Part shown: positions 35,517 to 44,239 of the stretch, one piece after another
Layout: every line of letters starts with the position of its first letter
Position numbering within the stretch: the stretch's first letter is position 1
Source of the DNA: Ideonella sp. A 288
GTDB taxonomy: Bacteria > Pseudomonadota > Gammaproteobacteria > Burkholderiales > Burkholderiaceae_C
DNA length: 51,941 nt
Assembly: GCF_002198735.1 (NCBI RefSeq)
Contig: NZ_MWLO01000152.1
Location: 1-51,941, forward strand
Direction of reading: 5' to 3'
Made by a program: the position numbers and the translations under genes
The notes under the pieces: generated by a model
Seen by the model: the letters and a program-made list of their open reading frames with translations, nothing else
Database searches by the model: none
What the model was told of the DNA's origin: nothing

Positions 35517-36569
35517 ATGGGCCTGATGGACTTCATCAAGAAACAGTTCATCGACATCCTCGAATGGACCGAATCGGGCGACGGTGTGCTGGCCTGGCGC
35601 TACCCGATGGCCGACAACGAGATCCAGTACGGCGCGTCGCTCACCGTGCGCGAAAGCCAGATGGCGGTCTTCGTCAACGAGGGCAAGGTGGCCGACGTCT
35701 TCGGCCCCGGCATGTACAAGCTCACCACGCAGACGCTGCCGGTGCTGACCTACCTGAAGAACTGGGACAAGCTGTTCGAGAGCCCGTTCAAGAGCGACGT
35801 GTACTTCTTCAGCACGCGCCAGCAGATCGACCAGCGCTGGGGCACGCAGCAGCCGGTGACCATCCGCGACAAGGATTTCGGTGCCGTGCGGCTGCGCGCC
35901 TTCGGCAACTACGCCTACCGCATCGTCGACCCGAAGAAGCTGCACACCGAGATCTCGGGCACGCGCGACACCTACACCGTGGCCGACCTGGACGGCCAGC
36001 TGCGCGGCCTGATGCTGCAGCACATCAGCGACGCGGTGGCGCAAAGCGGCATCGCCTTCCTCGACCTGGCGGCCAACCAGATCGAGTTCGCCAAGCAGCT
36101 GCGCGAGGCCACCGCGCCGTCGTTCGAGGCGCTGGGCCTGGCGCTCGAGAGCGTCACGGTGCAGAACGTCTCGCTGCCCGAGGAACTGCAGAAGATCCTC
36201 GACCAGAAGATCGGCATGGGCATGGTCGGCAACGACATGGGCAAGTTCATGCAGTACCAGACGGCGCAGGCGATCCCGAAGTTCGCCGAGGGCGCGGGCG
36301 GCGGCGGCGGTGGCATCGCCGGCGACGCGATGGGCCTGGGCGCCGGCGTGGCGCTGGGGCAGGTGCTGGCACAGAACCTCCAGCAGGGACTGCAGGGCGG
36401 TGGTGCAGCCGCGGCAGCGGCAGCGGCGGCCGCACCGGCCGCTGCGGCGCTGAAGCCCGACGAGATCATGGCCACGCTCGAGAAGCTGGGCGAGCTCAAG
36501 GCCAAGGGCATCCTCACCGACGACGAGTTCTCTGCCAAGAAGGCCGAGCTGCTGAAGAAGCTGGTCTGA
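35517..36569 (+). CDS. SPFH-SHOCT protein (YdjI / 'virion core protein' family)
   Basis: A 350-residue protein with AAGGAG before ATG 35517. Residues about 1-240 form an SPFH/band-7-like domain of the YdjI type (MGLMDFIKKQFIDILEW, VFGPGMYKLTTQTLPVL, RDTYTVADLDGQLRGLMLQHISDAV, ALESVTVQNVSLPEELQKIL). A Gly/Ala-rich stretch (about 259-312) leads to a C-terminal SHOCT domain (IMATLEKLGELKAKGILTDDEF...). In Bacilli, YdjI acts with PspA/YdjF-type membrane-stress proteins. It is the first gene of the cluster with DUF4178, DUF350 and spermidine-synthase-like genes. It probably scaffolds them at the cytoplasmic face of the membrane (inference). Confidence 0.92.
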   Translation: MGLMDFIKKQFIDILEWTESGDGVLAWRYPMADNEIQYGASLTVRESQMAVFVNEGKVADVFGPGMYKLTTQTLPVLTYLKNWDKLFESPFKSDVYFFSTRQQIDQRWGTQQPVTIRDKDFGAVRLRAFGNYAYRIVDPKKLHTEISGTRDTYTVADLDGQLRGLMLQHISDAVAQSGIAFLDLAANQIEFAKQLREATAPSFEALGLALESVTVQNVSLPEELQKILDQKIGMGMVGNDMGKFMQYQTAQAIPKFAEGAGGGGGGIAGDAMGLGAGVALGQVLAQNLQQGLQGGGAAAAAAAAAAPAAAALKPDEIMATLEKLGELKAKGILTDDEFSAKKAELLKKLV

Positions 36570-36607
36570 GCATCCGCGCCGGTTCCTTGCCCGGGTAGCC
36601 CGCCCCC

Positions 36608-38179
36608 TTGGCCACCTCACCGCAGCGCGTCTGGCGCGCCGCCTGCCCCAACTGCGGCGCACCGGTCGACTTTGCCTCGGCCGCGTCGGCCAGCGCCGTC
36701 TGCGGCTTCTGCCGCTCCACGCTGCTGCGCGACGGCGAGGCGCTCAAGCGCATCGGCCAGAGCGCCGAGCTCTTCGACGACCACTCGCCGCTGCAGATCG
36801 GCGCGGCCGGCCGCTACATGGGCTCGGCCTTCACCGTGGTGGGCCGCCAGCAGCTGGGCGACGACCAGAGCCGCTGGACCGAATGGCATGTGCTGTTCGA
36901 CGGGGAGGCGGCCACCCGCAGCGGCTGGCTGTCGGAGGACAACGGCGCCTACGTGATGGCCTTCGACGCGCCGATCACCGGCCCGCTGCCGGCGCCCGAC
37001 GAACTGGTCGCGGGGGAGCAGCGGCTGGTCAATGGTGCGATCTGGTCGGTGGCCTCGCTGATGCAGGCGCGGGTGCTGGCGGCCCAGGGCGAGTTGCCCG
37101 CGCCGCCGCGGCTGGAGGGCCCGCCCTTCCCCATCGCCGACCTGCGCAACACGATGGGCGAGGTGGCCACGCTCGACTGGCGCGACCCGGCCCGGCCCGG
37201 CTGGTCGGTGGGCCGCGCCGTGCGGCTGGCCGAGCTGGCGATGAGCGGCCTGCGCGAGGTGGCCGAGAAGACGCTGGCCGGCCGCAGCATCGCCTGCCCC
37301 AGTTGCGGCGCCTCGCTCGAGCCCAAGCTGTCGACGACGCAGTCCATCGTCTGCGGCCAGTGCCAGGCGGTGGTCGACGTCTCGCAAGGCATCGGGGGCG
37401 AGCTGCGGCACTACGCGCAGGACAACCCGGGCCTGCCGCCGCAGATCCCGCTGGGCCGCACCGGCACGCTGCAGCTCGGCGCGCGCGCACCGGCACTGCC
37501 CTGGCAGGTGGTGGGCTATGCCGAGCGCTGCGAGGTCGACGTCGACCCCGGCGAAGAGCAGACCGCCTGGCGCGAGTACCTGATGTACCACCGCGAGGAG
37601 GGCTTCGCCTTCCTGGTCGATTCGGAAGACGGCTGGAGCTTCGCGCGCCCCGTCACCGGCGTGCCGCAAGTGCGCGGCGACCGCGCCACCTGGCAGGGCA
37701 AGACCTACGACAAGCTGTACAGCTACACCGGCGCGGTGACGCACGTGCTGGGCGAGTTCTACTGGCGCCTGACTCGCGGCGAACGCACCCGCAACACCGA
37801 CTTCGCCAGTGGCCCGCTGCGCCTGAACCGCGAGCAGGTGGGCAACGAGGTCACCTGGTCGGCCGGCGAGGCACTGGACGCCACCGTGGTGGCCAAGGCC
37901 TTCGGCCTGGGCACGGTGGAGGCCGCGGCCATCCGCCGCGACGTGACCCCGCTGTCGACCATGCCGGCAGGCACCAAGCTGCGCTGGATCGTCATCGCGC
38001 TGGTCGTCGTCTTCGTGCTGCCCACCCTGCTCAGCATGTGCAGCAGCGACGACTGCGACAGCACCCGCTCGGCCTTCGGCGAATCGAGCAACGAATACCA
38101 GCAGTGCCTGCGCAACCGCAGCAGCGGCTCGCGCGGGGGATCGTTCGGCGGCTTCAGCTCTGGCGGCGGCCACAAGTAG
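36608..38179 (+). CDS. DUF4178 zinc-ribbon membrane protein
   Basis: A 523-residue protein from a TTG start at 36608; an in-frame stop lies just upstream and no other suitable start exists. Zinc ribbons: Cys13-x2-Cys16...Cys32-x2-Cys35 (CPNCGAPVDF...CGFC) and Cys230-x2-Cys233...Cys249-x2-Cys252 (CPSCGASLEP...CGQC). Two DUF4178 beta domains follow the ribbons (FTVVGRQQLGDDQSRWTEWHVLF and WQVVGYAERCEVDVDPGEEQTAWREYLMYH). One transmembrane helix lies near the C terminus (WIVIALVVVFVLPTLLSMC, about 459-477), followed by a Ser/Gly-rich tail. It lies 38 bp after the SPFH gene and 22 bp before the DUF350 gene. The biochemical role is unknown. Confidence 0.9.
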   Translation: MATSPQRVWRAACPNCGAPVDFASAASASAVCGFCRSTLLRDGEALKRIGQSAELFDDHSPLQIGAAGRYMGSAFTVVGRQQLGDDQSRWTEWHVLFDGEAATRSGWLSEDNGAYVMAFDAPITGPLPAPDELVAGEQRLVNGAIWSVASLMQARVLAAQGELPAPPRLEGPPFPIADLRNTMGEVATLDWRDPARPGWSVGRAVRLAELAMSGLREVAEKTLAGRSIACPSCGASLEPKLSTTQSIVCGQCQAVVDVSQGIGGELRHYAQDNPGLPPQIPLGRTGTLQLGARAPALPWQVVGYAERCEVDVDPGEEQTAWREYLMYHREEGFAFLVDSEDGWSFARPVTGVPQVRGDRATWQGKTYDKLYSYTGAVTHVLGEFYWRLTRGERTRNTDFASGPLRLNREQVGNEVTWSAGEALDATVVAKAFGLGTVEAAAIRRDVTPLSTMPAGTKLRWIVIALVVVFVLPTLLSMCSSDDCDSTRSAFGESSNEYQQCLRNRSSGSRGGSFGGFSSGGGHK

Positions 38180-38201
38180 CACACACAGGAGGTCAACGAC
38201 C

Positions 38202-38423
38202 ATGGGATTCGAATGGCTCAAACCGGCCGTCGTGCTGGGATCAGTGATGTACGCCGTCATCGGCGTGGTGGTGCTGTGGGTCAGTTTCGTCGTCATCGAC
38301 AAGCTCACCCCGTACAAGCTCTGGGACGAGATCGTCGAGCACAAGAACGTGGCACTGGCCATCGTGGTGGCGGGCATGTTCATCGCCATCGGGCAGATCG
38401 TGGCGGCGGCGATCCATGGCTGA
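38202..38423 (+). CDS. DUF350 (YjfL-like) small membrane protein
   Basis: A 73-residue protein with two transmembrane helices (VVLGSVMYAVIGVVVLWVSFVVID, about 9-32, and ALAIVVAGMFIAIGQIVAAAI, about 51-71). The charged linker LTPYKLWDEIVEHKN between them matches DUF350, of which E. coli YjfL is a longer duplicated form; here there is a single unit. AGGAGG lies 8 bp before the ATG. It sits in the SPFH-DUF4178 operon. DUF350 genes often neighbour PspA-like and glutathionylspermidine-synthase-like genes; I infer a membrane partner for the polyamine enzyme that follows. Confidence 0.92.
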   Translation: MGFEWLKPAVVLGSVMYAVIGVVVLWVSFVVIDKLTPYKLWDEIVEHKNVALAIVVAGMFIAIGQIVAAAIHG

Positions 38424-38430
38424 GCCCGGA

Positions 38431-38495
38431 CACGGCACAGCACCTGCGTGCTGTGCCGTGCCTGGCGAAGCGGCCGCGCATGCAAAGCGCGGCCG
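38431..38495 (+). other. Two consecutive strong intra-operon hairpins
   Basis: The first hairpin is a perfect 13-bp stem CACGGCACAGCAC/GTGCTGTGCCGTG with loop CTGC (38431-38460). The second is a perfect 9-bp stem CGGCCGCGC/GCGCGGCCG with loop ATGCAAA (38471-38495). They fill the 87-bp gap between the DUF350 gene and the spermidine-synthase-like gene and end 15 bp before its ATG. No T run follows, so these are not ordinary terminators. They may be an RNA processing, attenuation or translation-control element. Confidence 0.7.
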
Positions 38496-38510
38496 TGGAC
38501 GATTGCCACA

Positions 38511-40088
38511 ATGGCCGTCGACGCACTGACACCGGCGCCCTCCGCCGTCGCGCGCATCGCACCAGCCGAGGTGGCGCTGCTCGCGTCGGTGTTCGTCGTG
38601 GCCGCCTGCGGGCTGGTCTACGAGCTGGCCGCCGGCGCGCTGGCCAGCTACCTGCTGGGCGATTCGGTGCTGCAGTTCTCCACCGTCATCGGCGCCTACC
38701 TGTTCGCGATGGGCATCGGCTCGTGGCTTTCGCGCCATGTCGAGCGGCAGCTGGTGGCGCAGTTCCTGCGCATCGAGCTGCTGGTGGGGCTGATCGGCGG
38801 CCTGCTGCCGGCGGCGCTGTTCACCGCGCACAGCCTGCTGCCTGCCGGCCATGGACACTCCTTTCGCGTGTTGCTTTACGGCCTGGTGCTGGCGGTGGGC
38901 ACGCTGGTGGGGCTGGAGATCCCGCTGGTCATGCGCATCCTCAAGCGCCACTTCCATGAACGCTATGCACTGAAAGACCTGGTCTCTCAGGTGCTCACCT
39001 TCGACTACCTCGGCGCGCTGGTGGTGTCGGTGGCCTTCCCGCTGCTGCTGGTGCCGCACCTGGGGCTGATCCGCACCGGCGTGTTCTTCGGGCTGCTCAA
39101 CACCGCGGTGGCGGTGTGGGCGCTGTGGCTCTTCCGCGCCGAGCTGCGCGCCTGGCGCGGGCATGCGCTGGCCTGCGCCGCGGTGGTGGCCGCGCTGCTG
39201 GCGGCGATGGCCGGCGCCGACCGGCTGACCACCTGGTCGGAGGACCGCTTCTACGGCGACCGCGTGGTGCTGCGCGAGACCAGCCCCTACCAGCGCGTGG
39301 TGGTCACCGCCGGGCCGGCCGGCGTGCGGCTGTTCCTCAACGGCAACCTGCAGTTCCATTCGCGCGACGAGTACCGCTACCACGAGGCCCTGGTGCACCC
39401 GGCGATGGCCGCGCACGGCGCGCCCAAGCGCGTGCTGGTGCTGGGCGGCGGCGACGGCATGGCGGTGCGCGAGGTGCTGCGCCACCCCGGCGTCGAGCAG
39501 GTGACGCTGGTCGAGCTCGATCCGCACATGACGCGGCTGTTTGCCGAGATGCCGATGCTCACCGCGCTGAACGGCGGTGCGTTGACGTCGCCCAAGGTCG
39601 AGATCGTCAACGCCGACGCCTTCGCCTGGCTCGAAGGCCACGAGCGCCGCTTCGACGTGATCGTGGTCGACTTCCCCGACCCCACCAGCTTCTCGCTCGG
39701 CAAGCTCTACTCCACCAGCTTCTACCAACTCGTCGACCAGCACCTGGCGGCCGGCGGCTATGCGGTGGTGCAGACCACCTCGCCGCTGCTCGCGCGCAAG
39801 AGCTTCTGGACGGTGGTGACCACGATCGAGGCCACCGGCCTGACCGCCACGCCCTACCATGCCCACGTGCCCAGCTTCGGCGAATGGGGCTTCGTGCTGG
39901 CCAGCCGCCGGCCCTGGCGCCTGCCGCCGGTGCTGCCCGAGGGCCTGCGCTTCCTCACGCTCGCGGGGCTGCCGGCGCTGCTGCAGTTTCCGCCCGACAT
40001 GGCGCGGGTGGCGGCCGAGCCCAACCGGCTGTCGAACCAGACGCTGGTGCACACCTTCGAAGAGGAATGGGGCAAGGTTCTGGAGTGA
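38511..40088 (+). CDS. Membrane-anchored polyamine aminopropyltransferase (spermidine synthase-like)
   Basis: A 525-residue protein with about six to seven transmembrane helices in residues 15-230 (VALLASVFVVAACGLVYEL, YLFAMGIGSWLSRHV, VLTFDYLGALVVSVAFPLLL and others), then a cytosolic SpeE-type domain. The substrate/SAM motifs are LQFHSRDEYRYHEALVHP, VLVLGGGDGMAVREVL and LVELDPHMT, and the catalytic aspartate region is VVDFPDPTSFSLGKLYSTSFY. It would transfer aminopropyl from decarboxylated SAM to a diamine or related amine. The membrane-fused form is typical of stress-associated clusters rather than housekeeping spermidine synthesis. It lies in the SPFH/DUF4178/DUF350 operon. Confidence 0.93.
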   Translation: MAVDALTPAPSAVARIAPAEVALLASVFVVAACGLVYELAAGALASYLLGDSVLQFSTVIGAYLFAMGIGSWLSRHVERQLVAQFLRIELLVGLIGGLLPAALFTAHSLLPAGHGHSFRVLLYGLVLAVGTLVGLEIPLVMRILKRHFHERYALKDLVSQVLTFDYLGALVVSVAFPLLLVPHLGLIRTGVFFGLLNTAVAVWALWLFRAELRAWRGHALACAAVVAALLAAMAGADRLTTWSEDRFYGDRVVLRETSPYQRVVVTAGPAGVRLFLNGNLQFHSRDEYRYHEALVHPAMAAHGAPKRVLVLGGGDGMAVREVLRHPGVEQVTLVELDPHMTRLFAEMPMLTALNGGALTSPKVEIVNADAFAWLEGHERRFDVIVVDFPDPTSFSLGKLYSTSFYQLVDQHLAAGGYAVVQTTSPLLARKSFWTVVTTIEATGLTATPYHAHVPSFGEWGFVLASRRPWRLPPVLPEGLRFLTLAGLPALLQFPPDMARVAAEPNRLSNQTLVHTFEEEWGKVLE

Positions 40089-40161
40089 CGGCGCCGTGCC
40101 GCTGCGCGATGGACGGCGCGACGTCGGTCGGCGGCCGGGACCGCCGCACCGGGGCGCGCCG

Positions 40162-41802
40162 GTGACCGCCCCGCTGCGCCGCCGCGCGCTGCTGGGCGCC
40201 TCGGCCGGGGCCGCCTTCGGCATCCTCGGGGCCGGCTGCCGCGACGCCCCGCCGGCCGGCTGGTCGGCCCACTGGGTGGGCAGCTCTCCGCTGCGCGGGC
40301 ACCGGCTGCGCGAGGCCCGGTCGGGCACGCTGCCCACCGCCGCGGTGCAGCGCCGGGCCCGCGTGCTGATCGTCGGCGCGGGCATCGCCGGGCTGTCGGC
40401 GGCGCGCGCCTGCCTGCGCCAGGGCGTCGACGACATCCGCGTGCTCGAACTGGAAGACAGCGCCGGCGGCAACAGCCGCGGCCACACGCTGGCCGGCCTG
40501 GCCTGCCCGCTGGGCGCGCACTACCTGCCGCTGCCCGGGCCCGCCGCGCACGAGGTGGCCGAGTGGCTGCACGAGCTGGGCCTGCTGCGCCACGAGCTGG
40601 GCCGCACCGTGGCCGACGAGCGCCACCTGTGCCACAGCCCGCAGGAGCGCCTGTTCATCGACGGCGCCTGGATCGAGGGCCTGCTGCCGCCGGCCGAGGC
40701 CGGCTCGGCCACCCTGGCGCAATACCGCACTTTCGCAGCGGCCATCGCCCAGGCCCAGCGCAGCGTCGGCTTCGCGCTGCCCAGCCACCGCGCCGGCTGG
40801 ACGGCGGCGCACCAGGCGCTGGACGCCGGCACCTTCGCCCACTGGCTGGACGCCCGCGGCCTGCGCGACGAGCGCCTGCGCTGGTACCTGGACTACGCCT
40901 GCCTGGACGACTACGGTGCGCCGGCCGACACCGTCTCGGCCTGGGCCGGCCTGCACTACTTCGCCAGCCGCCACGGCTTCCAGGCGCCGGGCGACGCCGA
41001 CGGCGAGCGCGACCCGGTCTTCACCTGGCCCGAGGGCAACGCCTGGCTGGCCACGCGGCTGGCCGCACCGCTGGGCGATCGGCTGCTGCCCGGCCGCACG
41101 GTGCTGCAGGTGGACGAGGGCCGCCATGGCGTGCACGTGCTGGCCTGGGACGAAGCCGCCGGCCACGCCGAGGCCTGGCAGGCCGACACCGTGGTGCTAG
41201 CGGTGCCGCTGTTCGTCGCGGCGCGGCTGATGCGGCAGGTGCCGGCCGCGCTGGAAGCCCTGGTGCCCGCCCAGCCCCACGCGCCCTGGCTGGTGGCCAA
41301 CCTGCACGTGACCGAGCCGCTGCTGCAGCGCCAGGGCATGCCGCCGGCCTGGGACAACGTGGTCTACGGCCGGCACGAGCTGGGCTACGTCGACGCGATG
41401 CACCAGTCGCTGCGGCCCGTGCCGGGCCCGACGGTGCTCACCGCCTATCACGCCATGACAGCGTCCGACAGGCCGGCGCTGCTGGCCGGCGAGGCCGCCG
41501 ACTGGGCCCGCCGTGTGGTCGATGGCCTGACCCCGCTGCACCCCGACCTGCCGGGCAAGCTGGCCCGCGTCGACCTCACCCGCCACGGCCACGCGATGAG
41601 CATCCCCGTGCCCGGGCTGCGCGGCCACCCGGCGCTGGCCGCGCTGCGCGCCGGGCGCGGCCGCGTGCGCTTCGCGCATGCCGACCTGGCGGGCTACTCG
41701 GTGTTCGAAGAGGCGTTCACGCTGGGGGCGGAGGTGGCCGGGTTCGGTTCGTCGACGACGCCGCGGCCGTGGCCCGCTGCCTCATCGTCTCGCCGCGGCT
41801 GA
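40162..41802 (+). CDS. Tat-exported flavin amine oxidase-like lipoprotein
   Basis: A 546-residue protein from a GTG at 40162. The N terminus [25 protein letters not shown] combines a twin-arginine-type motif (RRRALLG) with a lipobox (LGAGC, Cys27), so a folded flavoprotein would be exported and lipid-anchored. A Rossmann motif ([18 protein letters not shown]) is followed by an amine-oxidase-like body ([42 protein letters not shown]). An alternative GTG at 40096 would bury the Tat motif. The spermidine-synthase-like gene ends 73 bp upstream. A role in oxidising a polyamine product outside the cytosol is inferred only from context. Confidence 0.85.
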   Translation: MTAPLRRRALLGASAGAAFGILGAGCRDAPPAGWSAHWVGSSPLRGHRLREARSGTLPTAAVQRRARVLIVGAGIAGLSAARACLRQGVDDIRVLELEDSAGGNSRGHTLAGLACPLGAHYLPLPGPAAHEVAEWLHELGLLRHELGRTVADERHLCHSPQERLFIDGAWIEGLLPPAEAGSATLAQYRTFAAAIAQAQRSVGFALPSHRAGWTAAHQALDAGTFAHWLDARGLRDERLRWYLDYACLDDYGAPADTVSAWAGLHYFASRHGFQAPGDADGERDPVFTWPEGNAWLATRLAAPLGDRLLPGRTVLQVDEGRHGVHVLAWDEAAGHAEAWQADTVVLAVPLFVAARLMRQVPAALEALVPAQPHAPWLVANLHVTEPLLQRQGMPPAWDNVVYGRHELGYVDAMHQSLRPVPGPTVLTAYHAMTASDRPALLAGEAADWARRVVDGLTPLHPDLPGKLARVDLTRHGHAMSIPVPGLRGHPALAALRAGRGRVRFAHADLAGYSVFEEAFTLGAEVAGFGSSTTPRPWPAASSSRRG

Positions 41803-41860
41803 CCGACGGCGCACGCGCACCGGCACGCCCCTGCCAGGGGGACGGCTGGTCAGCCCCGGC

Positions 41861-41880
41861 GCGCCGCCGATCGGCGGCGC
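41861..41880. terminator. 20-bp perfect palindrome, possible terminator/processing site
   Basis: A self-complementary 20-mer centred on GATC (GCGCCGCC-GATC-GGCGGCGC) begins 59 bp after the flavoprotein stop. A smaller CCCC-TGCCA-GGGG hairpin precedes it and an 8-bp stem (CGGTGGCG/CGCCACCG, 41964-41986) follows. There is no T run. The 248-bp spacer up to the aldo/keto reductase holds no gene. Confidence 0.35.
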
Positions 41881-42050
41881 CGGCTGGCGGGTGGCGCCTC
41901 GCGGGGACGGCCAGCGCCACCGCGCGGAGGGAGATGCATGCAGGTATGCTGGCCCGCGGGCGCCGGTGGCGATGCGCCCGCCACCGCCCACGGGCAGGCC
42001 ATCGACGTGCCGCGCCACCCTCCATCGTCCGCACCGCAAGGATCCCACGC

Positions 42051-43031
42051 ATGCGCTACCGCCGCCTCGGCCCGTCCGGCCTGCAATTGAGCGAGTTGTC
42101 GCTCGGCTCCTGGGTCACGTACCACAACCAGGTGGACGTCGACGCCGCCGTCGAGATGCTGGCCGCGGCCTTCGACGCCGGCATCAACTTCTTCGACAAC
42201 GCCGAGGCCTATGCGCTGGGCAAGAGCGAGGAGGTGATGGGCCAGGCCTTGCGCCGCCTGGGCTGGGCGCGCGACAGCTACGTGGTGTCGACCAAGTTCT
42301 ACTGGGGCCTGGTGCGCGAGGGCTGCACCGTCAACCGCCGCAACACGCTGAACCGCAAGTACCTGATGCAGGCCATCGACGGATCGCTGAGGCGCTTCGG
42401 GCTGGACCACGTCGACCTCGTCTACTGCCACCGGCCCGACCCCCACACGCCGATCGAGGAAACCGTGGGCGCGATGAGCGACATGATCCGCCAGGGCAAG
42501 GCGCTGTACTGGGGCACCAGCGAATGGTCGGCCGACGAGATCCGCGCCGCCTGGCACATCGCCGACCGCCACCACCTGCACAAGCCGGTGATGGAGCAGC
42601 CCGAGTACCACCTGCTGCACCGCCAGCGGGTCGAGAAAGACTATGCGCGGCTGTACGAAGACATCGGCCTGGGCCTGACCACCTGGAGCCCGCTGGCCAG
42701 CGGCCTGCTCACCGGCAAGTACCGCGAGGGCGTGCCCGCCGGCTCGCGCGCGTCGATGGACTCGATGGCCTTTCTGCGCGACCGGCTCACCGACGCGCGG
42801 CGCAACGAGGCCGTCGCGCAGCTGGCGCCCATCGCCGCCGAGCTGGGCGGCACGCTGGCGCAACTGGCCATCGCGTGGATCACGAAGAACCCGCGCGTGT
42901 CCACGGTGATCACCGGCGCGTCGAAGCTGTCGCAGCTGCAGGAGAACCTGGGCGCGCTGGCCGTGGCCGACCGGCTGACGCCCGAGGTGATGGCGCGCAT
43001 CGACGCGATCACGGCGCCGCTGGCGCAGTAG
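42051..43031 (+). CDS. Aldo/keto reductase (voltage-gated K+ channel beta-subunit-like)
   Basis: A 326-residue TIM-barrel NADPH-dependent reductase. The motifs are [19 protein letters not shown], the catalytic-tetrad region [20 protein letters not shown] (Asp, Tyr) with STKFYWG (Lys) and [13 protein letters not shown] (His), and the cofactor-binding [14 protein letters not shown] and [20 protein letters not shown]. The close match to Kv-beta/YghZ-type AKRs suggests reduction of small aldehydes such as methylglyoxal. It follows the flavoprotein gene after a 248-bp spacer with hairpins and is probably transcribed separately. Confidence 0.95.
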   Translation: MRYRRLGPSGLQLSELSLGSWVTYHNQVDVDAAVEMLAAAFDAGINFFDNAEAYALGKSEEVMGQALRRLGWARDSYVVSTKFYWGLVREGCTVNRRNTLNRKYLMQAIDGSLRRFGLDHVDLVYCHRPDPHTPIEETVGAMSDMIRQGKALYWGTSEWSADEIRAAWHIADRHHLHKPVMEQPEYHLLHRQRVEKDYARLYEDIGLGLTTWSPLASGLLTGKYREGVPAGSRASMDSMAFLRDRLTDARRNEAVAQLAPIAAELGGTLAQLAIAWITKNPRVSTVITGASKLSQLQENLGALAVADRLTPEVMARIDAITAPLAQ

Positions 43032-43058
43032 GTCCGTCGCAGCGGCGCCGCGGGCGGC

Positions 43059-43802
43059 TCAGCCGCCCGACTCGGTCGGCGAGTTCACGATCGCATCGAA
43101 CTCGGCCTGGCTCAGGTGGCTGGGCACATACGAGCCGCCCTGCTGCACCAGCACCCTCATGTAGGCGCGCAGGTGGTTGCGCGAGCCGCGCAGCAGGTTG
43201 TCGTAGACGATGAGGATGTCGGCGTTGTCGATGCCCGGCTTCTGCGTGGCGATGTCGTGGATGTCGAGCTCTTCGATCTCGACGCCCACCTTCAACGCAT
43301 CGACCAGGCTGCGACGGCTGGCGGCGGTCAGGCTGTCGTACAGCGTCTGGAACGCCGCACTCGGGTAACTGCCGTTCGGCCGGCCCGCCAAGGGGTCGGC
43401 CAACTGGTAGCGGTCGAGCAGCGCCTTCACCGCCGCCGAGTGCGTGGTCTCGCTGGCCGTGATGTTGGCGAAGACAGGCATCGCCCACAGTGCGGCACTC
43501 ACCGCATACACGTCGTGCGCGAGCTGCTCTTCCTGCCTCATGAAGGCCAGGCTGGCAGCCTCGGCCGTGGACAGCGGCGCCAGCGGATAGCCCGCCAGCA
43601 CGGTGCCGAGCGCGGGCGCGTCGATGGTCGAATTGCCACTGCCGTCGACCCTCAGCATCGGCGCGGGATCGCCCCCACCGCCGCAGGCTGCGAGGGCCGC
43701 GACGAGCGTCGCCGTGATCGCCGCCTTGGCGGCGACGGCGCCCAAGCGCCTGGCGTCAACGACGCGCCGACGGGCCGGGCCGATGGACCCCGAGGTGCTC
43801 AC
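43059..43802 (-). CDS. DUF2202 (ferritin-like) secreted/lipoprotein
   Basis: A 247-residue protein from a GTG at 43802 that overlaps the upstream TGA (GTGA). The N terminus contains a hydrophobic signal with lipobox-like ATLVAALAACGGGG (Cys about 43). The body is DUF2202: LSTAEAASLAFMRQEEQLAHDVYAV, FANITASETTHSAAVKALLDRY, EIEELDIHDI and NLLRGSRNHLRAYM. The regularly spaced Glu/His pairs (EEQLAHD, ETTHS, EELDIHD, RNHLRA) match a ferritin-like four-helix bundle that could bind metal ions. It is translationally coupled to the Gly/Met-rich protein. A metal-handling role in the periplasm is inferred. Confidence 0.88.
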   Translation of the reverse strand: MSTSGSIGPARRRVVDARRLGAVAAKAAITATLVAALAACGGGGDPAPMLRVDGSGNSTIDAPALGTVLAGYPLAPLSTAEAASLAFMRQEEQLAHDVYAVSAALWAMPVFANITASETTHSAAVKALLDRYQLADPLAGRPNGSYPSAAFQTLYDSLTAASRRSLVDALKVGVEIEELDIHDIATQKPGIDNADILIVYDNLLRGSRNHLRAYMRVLVQQGGSYVPSHLSQAEFDAIVNSPTESGG

Positions 43803-44239
43803 GGCTTCAACGCCGCGCAGGCGTCGCGACGCGGCGTGGCCAGTGGCTTGCCACCTTTCTCTTTCGCGCGGGCGGCCATCTGCTCGCGGTGCTGCGCCAT
43901 GTAAGTGGTGCACTCGTCGCGGCTCTTCATGTCGCGCATGCGGGCCTGGTGCTCGGTGCGCTCCTGCGGGGTCATCAGCGTCCACCCGGGCGTCGTGTCG
44001 GCGTTGGCCTGCGCCATGCGGCCGCGGCCGGCGCCCATGCCCATGCCCATGCCCATGCCCTGACCCGCCATGCTCGCGCCGGGGCCGGCACCTTGCATGC
44101 CCTTGCCCGGCCCCATGCCACCGCCGGGGCCCATGCCACCACCAGGACCCATGCCGCCACCCGGCCCGCCTTGCGCCCAGGAAGCTCCGCCGATCAAGGC
44201 CATGGCCGCGGCAGCGACCAGCCAACGGGTGTGTTTCAT
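43799..44239 (-). CDS. Gly/Met-rich exported protein with C-terminal helical cysteine domain
   Basis: A 146-residue protein with a signal peptide (MKHTRWLVAAAAMALIGGASWAQ). Residues about 24-75 are low-complexity GPGGGM repeats followed by a GMGMGMGMGAGRG run, and the C-terminal half is helical with two cysteines (LMTPQERTEHQARMRDMKSRDECTTYMAQH...RDACAALKP). Methionine-rich periplasmic segments often bind Cu(I)/Ag(I). With the coupled DUF2202 gene this suggests metal handling, but that is inference. Upstream lies a dyad and a TATATT -10-like box. Confidence 0.85.
   Translation of the reverse strand: MKHTRWLVAAAAMALIGGASWAQGGPGGGMGPGGGMGPGGGMGPGKGMQGAGPGASMAGQGMGMGMGMGAGRGRMAQANADTTPGWTLMTPQERTEHQARMRDMKSRDECTTYMAQHREQMAARAKEKGGKPLATPRRDACAALKP

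Noticed and set aside
33879-36569. Plus-strand frame with AAEAAENAAEAA-type repeats running into the SPFH gene
   Set aside because: The Ala-rich reading is the +1 frame of the PKLP repeats, and the fusion through a terminator and the antisense ubiH-like gene is not plausible.
38431-38460. Rho-independent terminator splitting the polyamine operon
   Set aside because: The stem is strong but no T run follows either hairpin, so I report it as a structural element instead.
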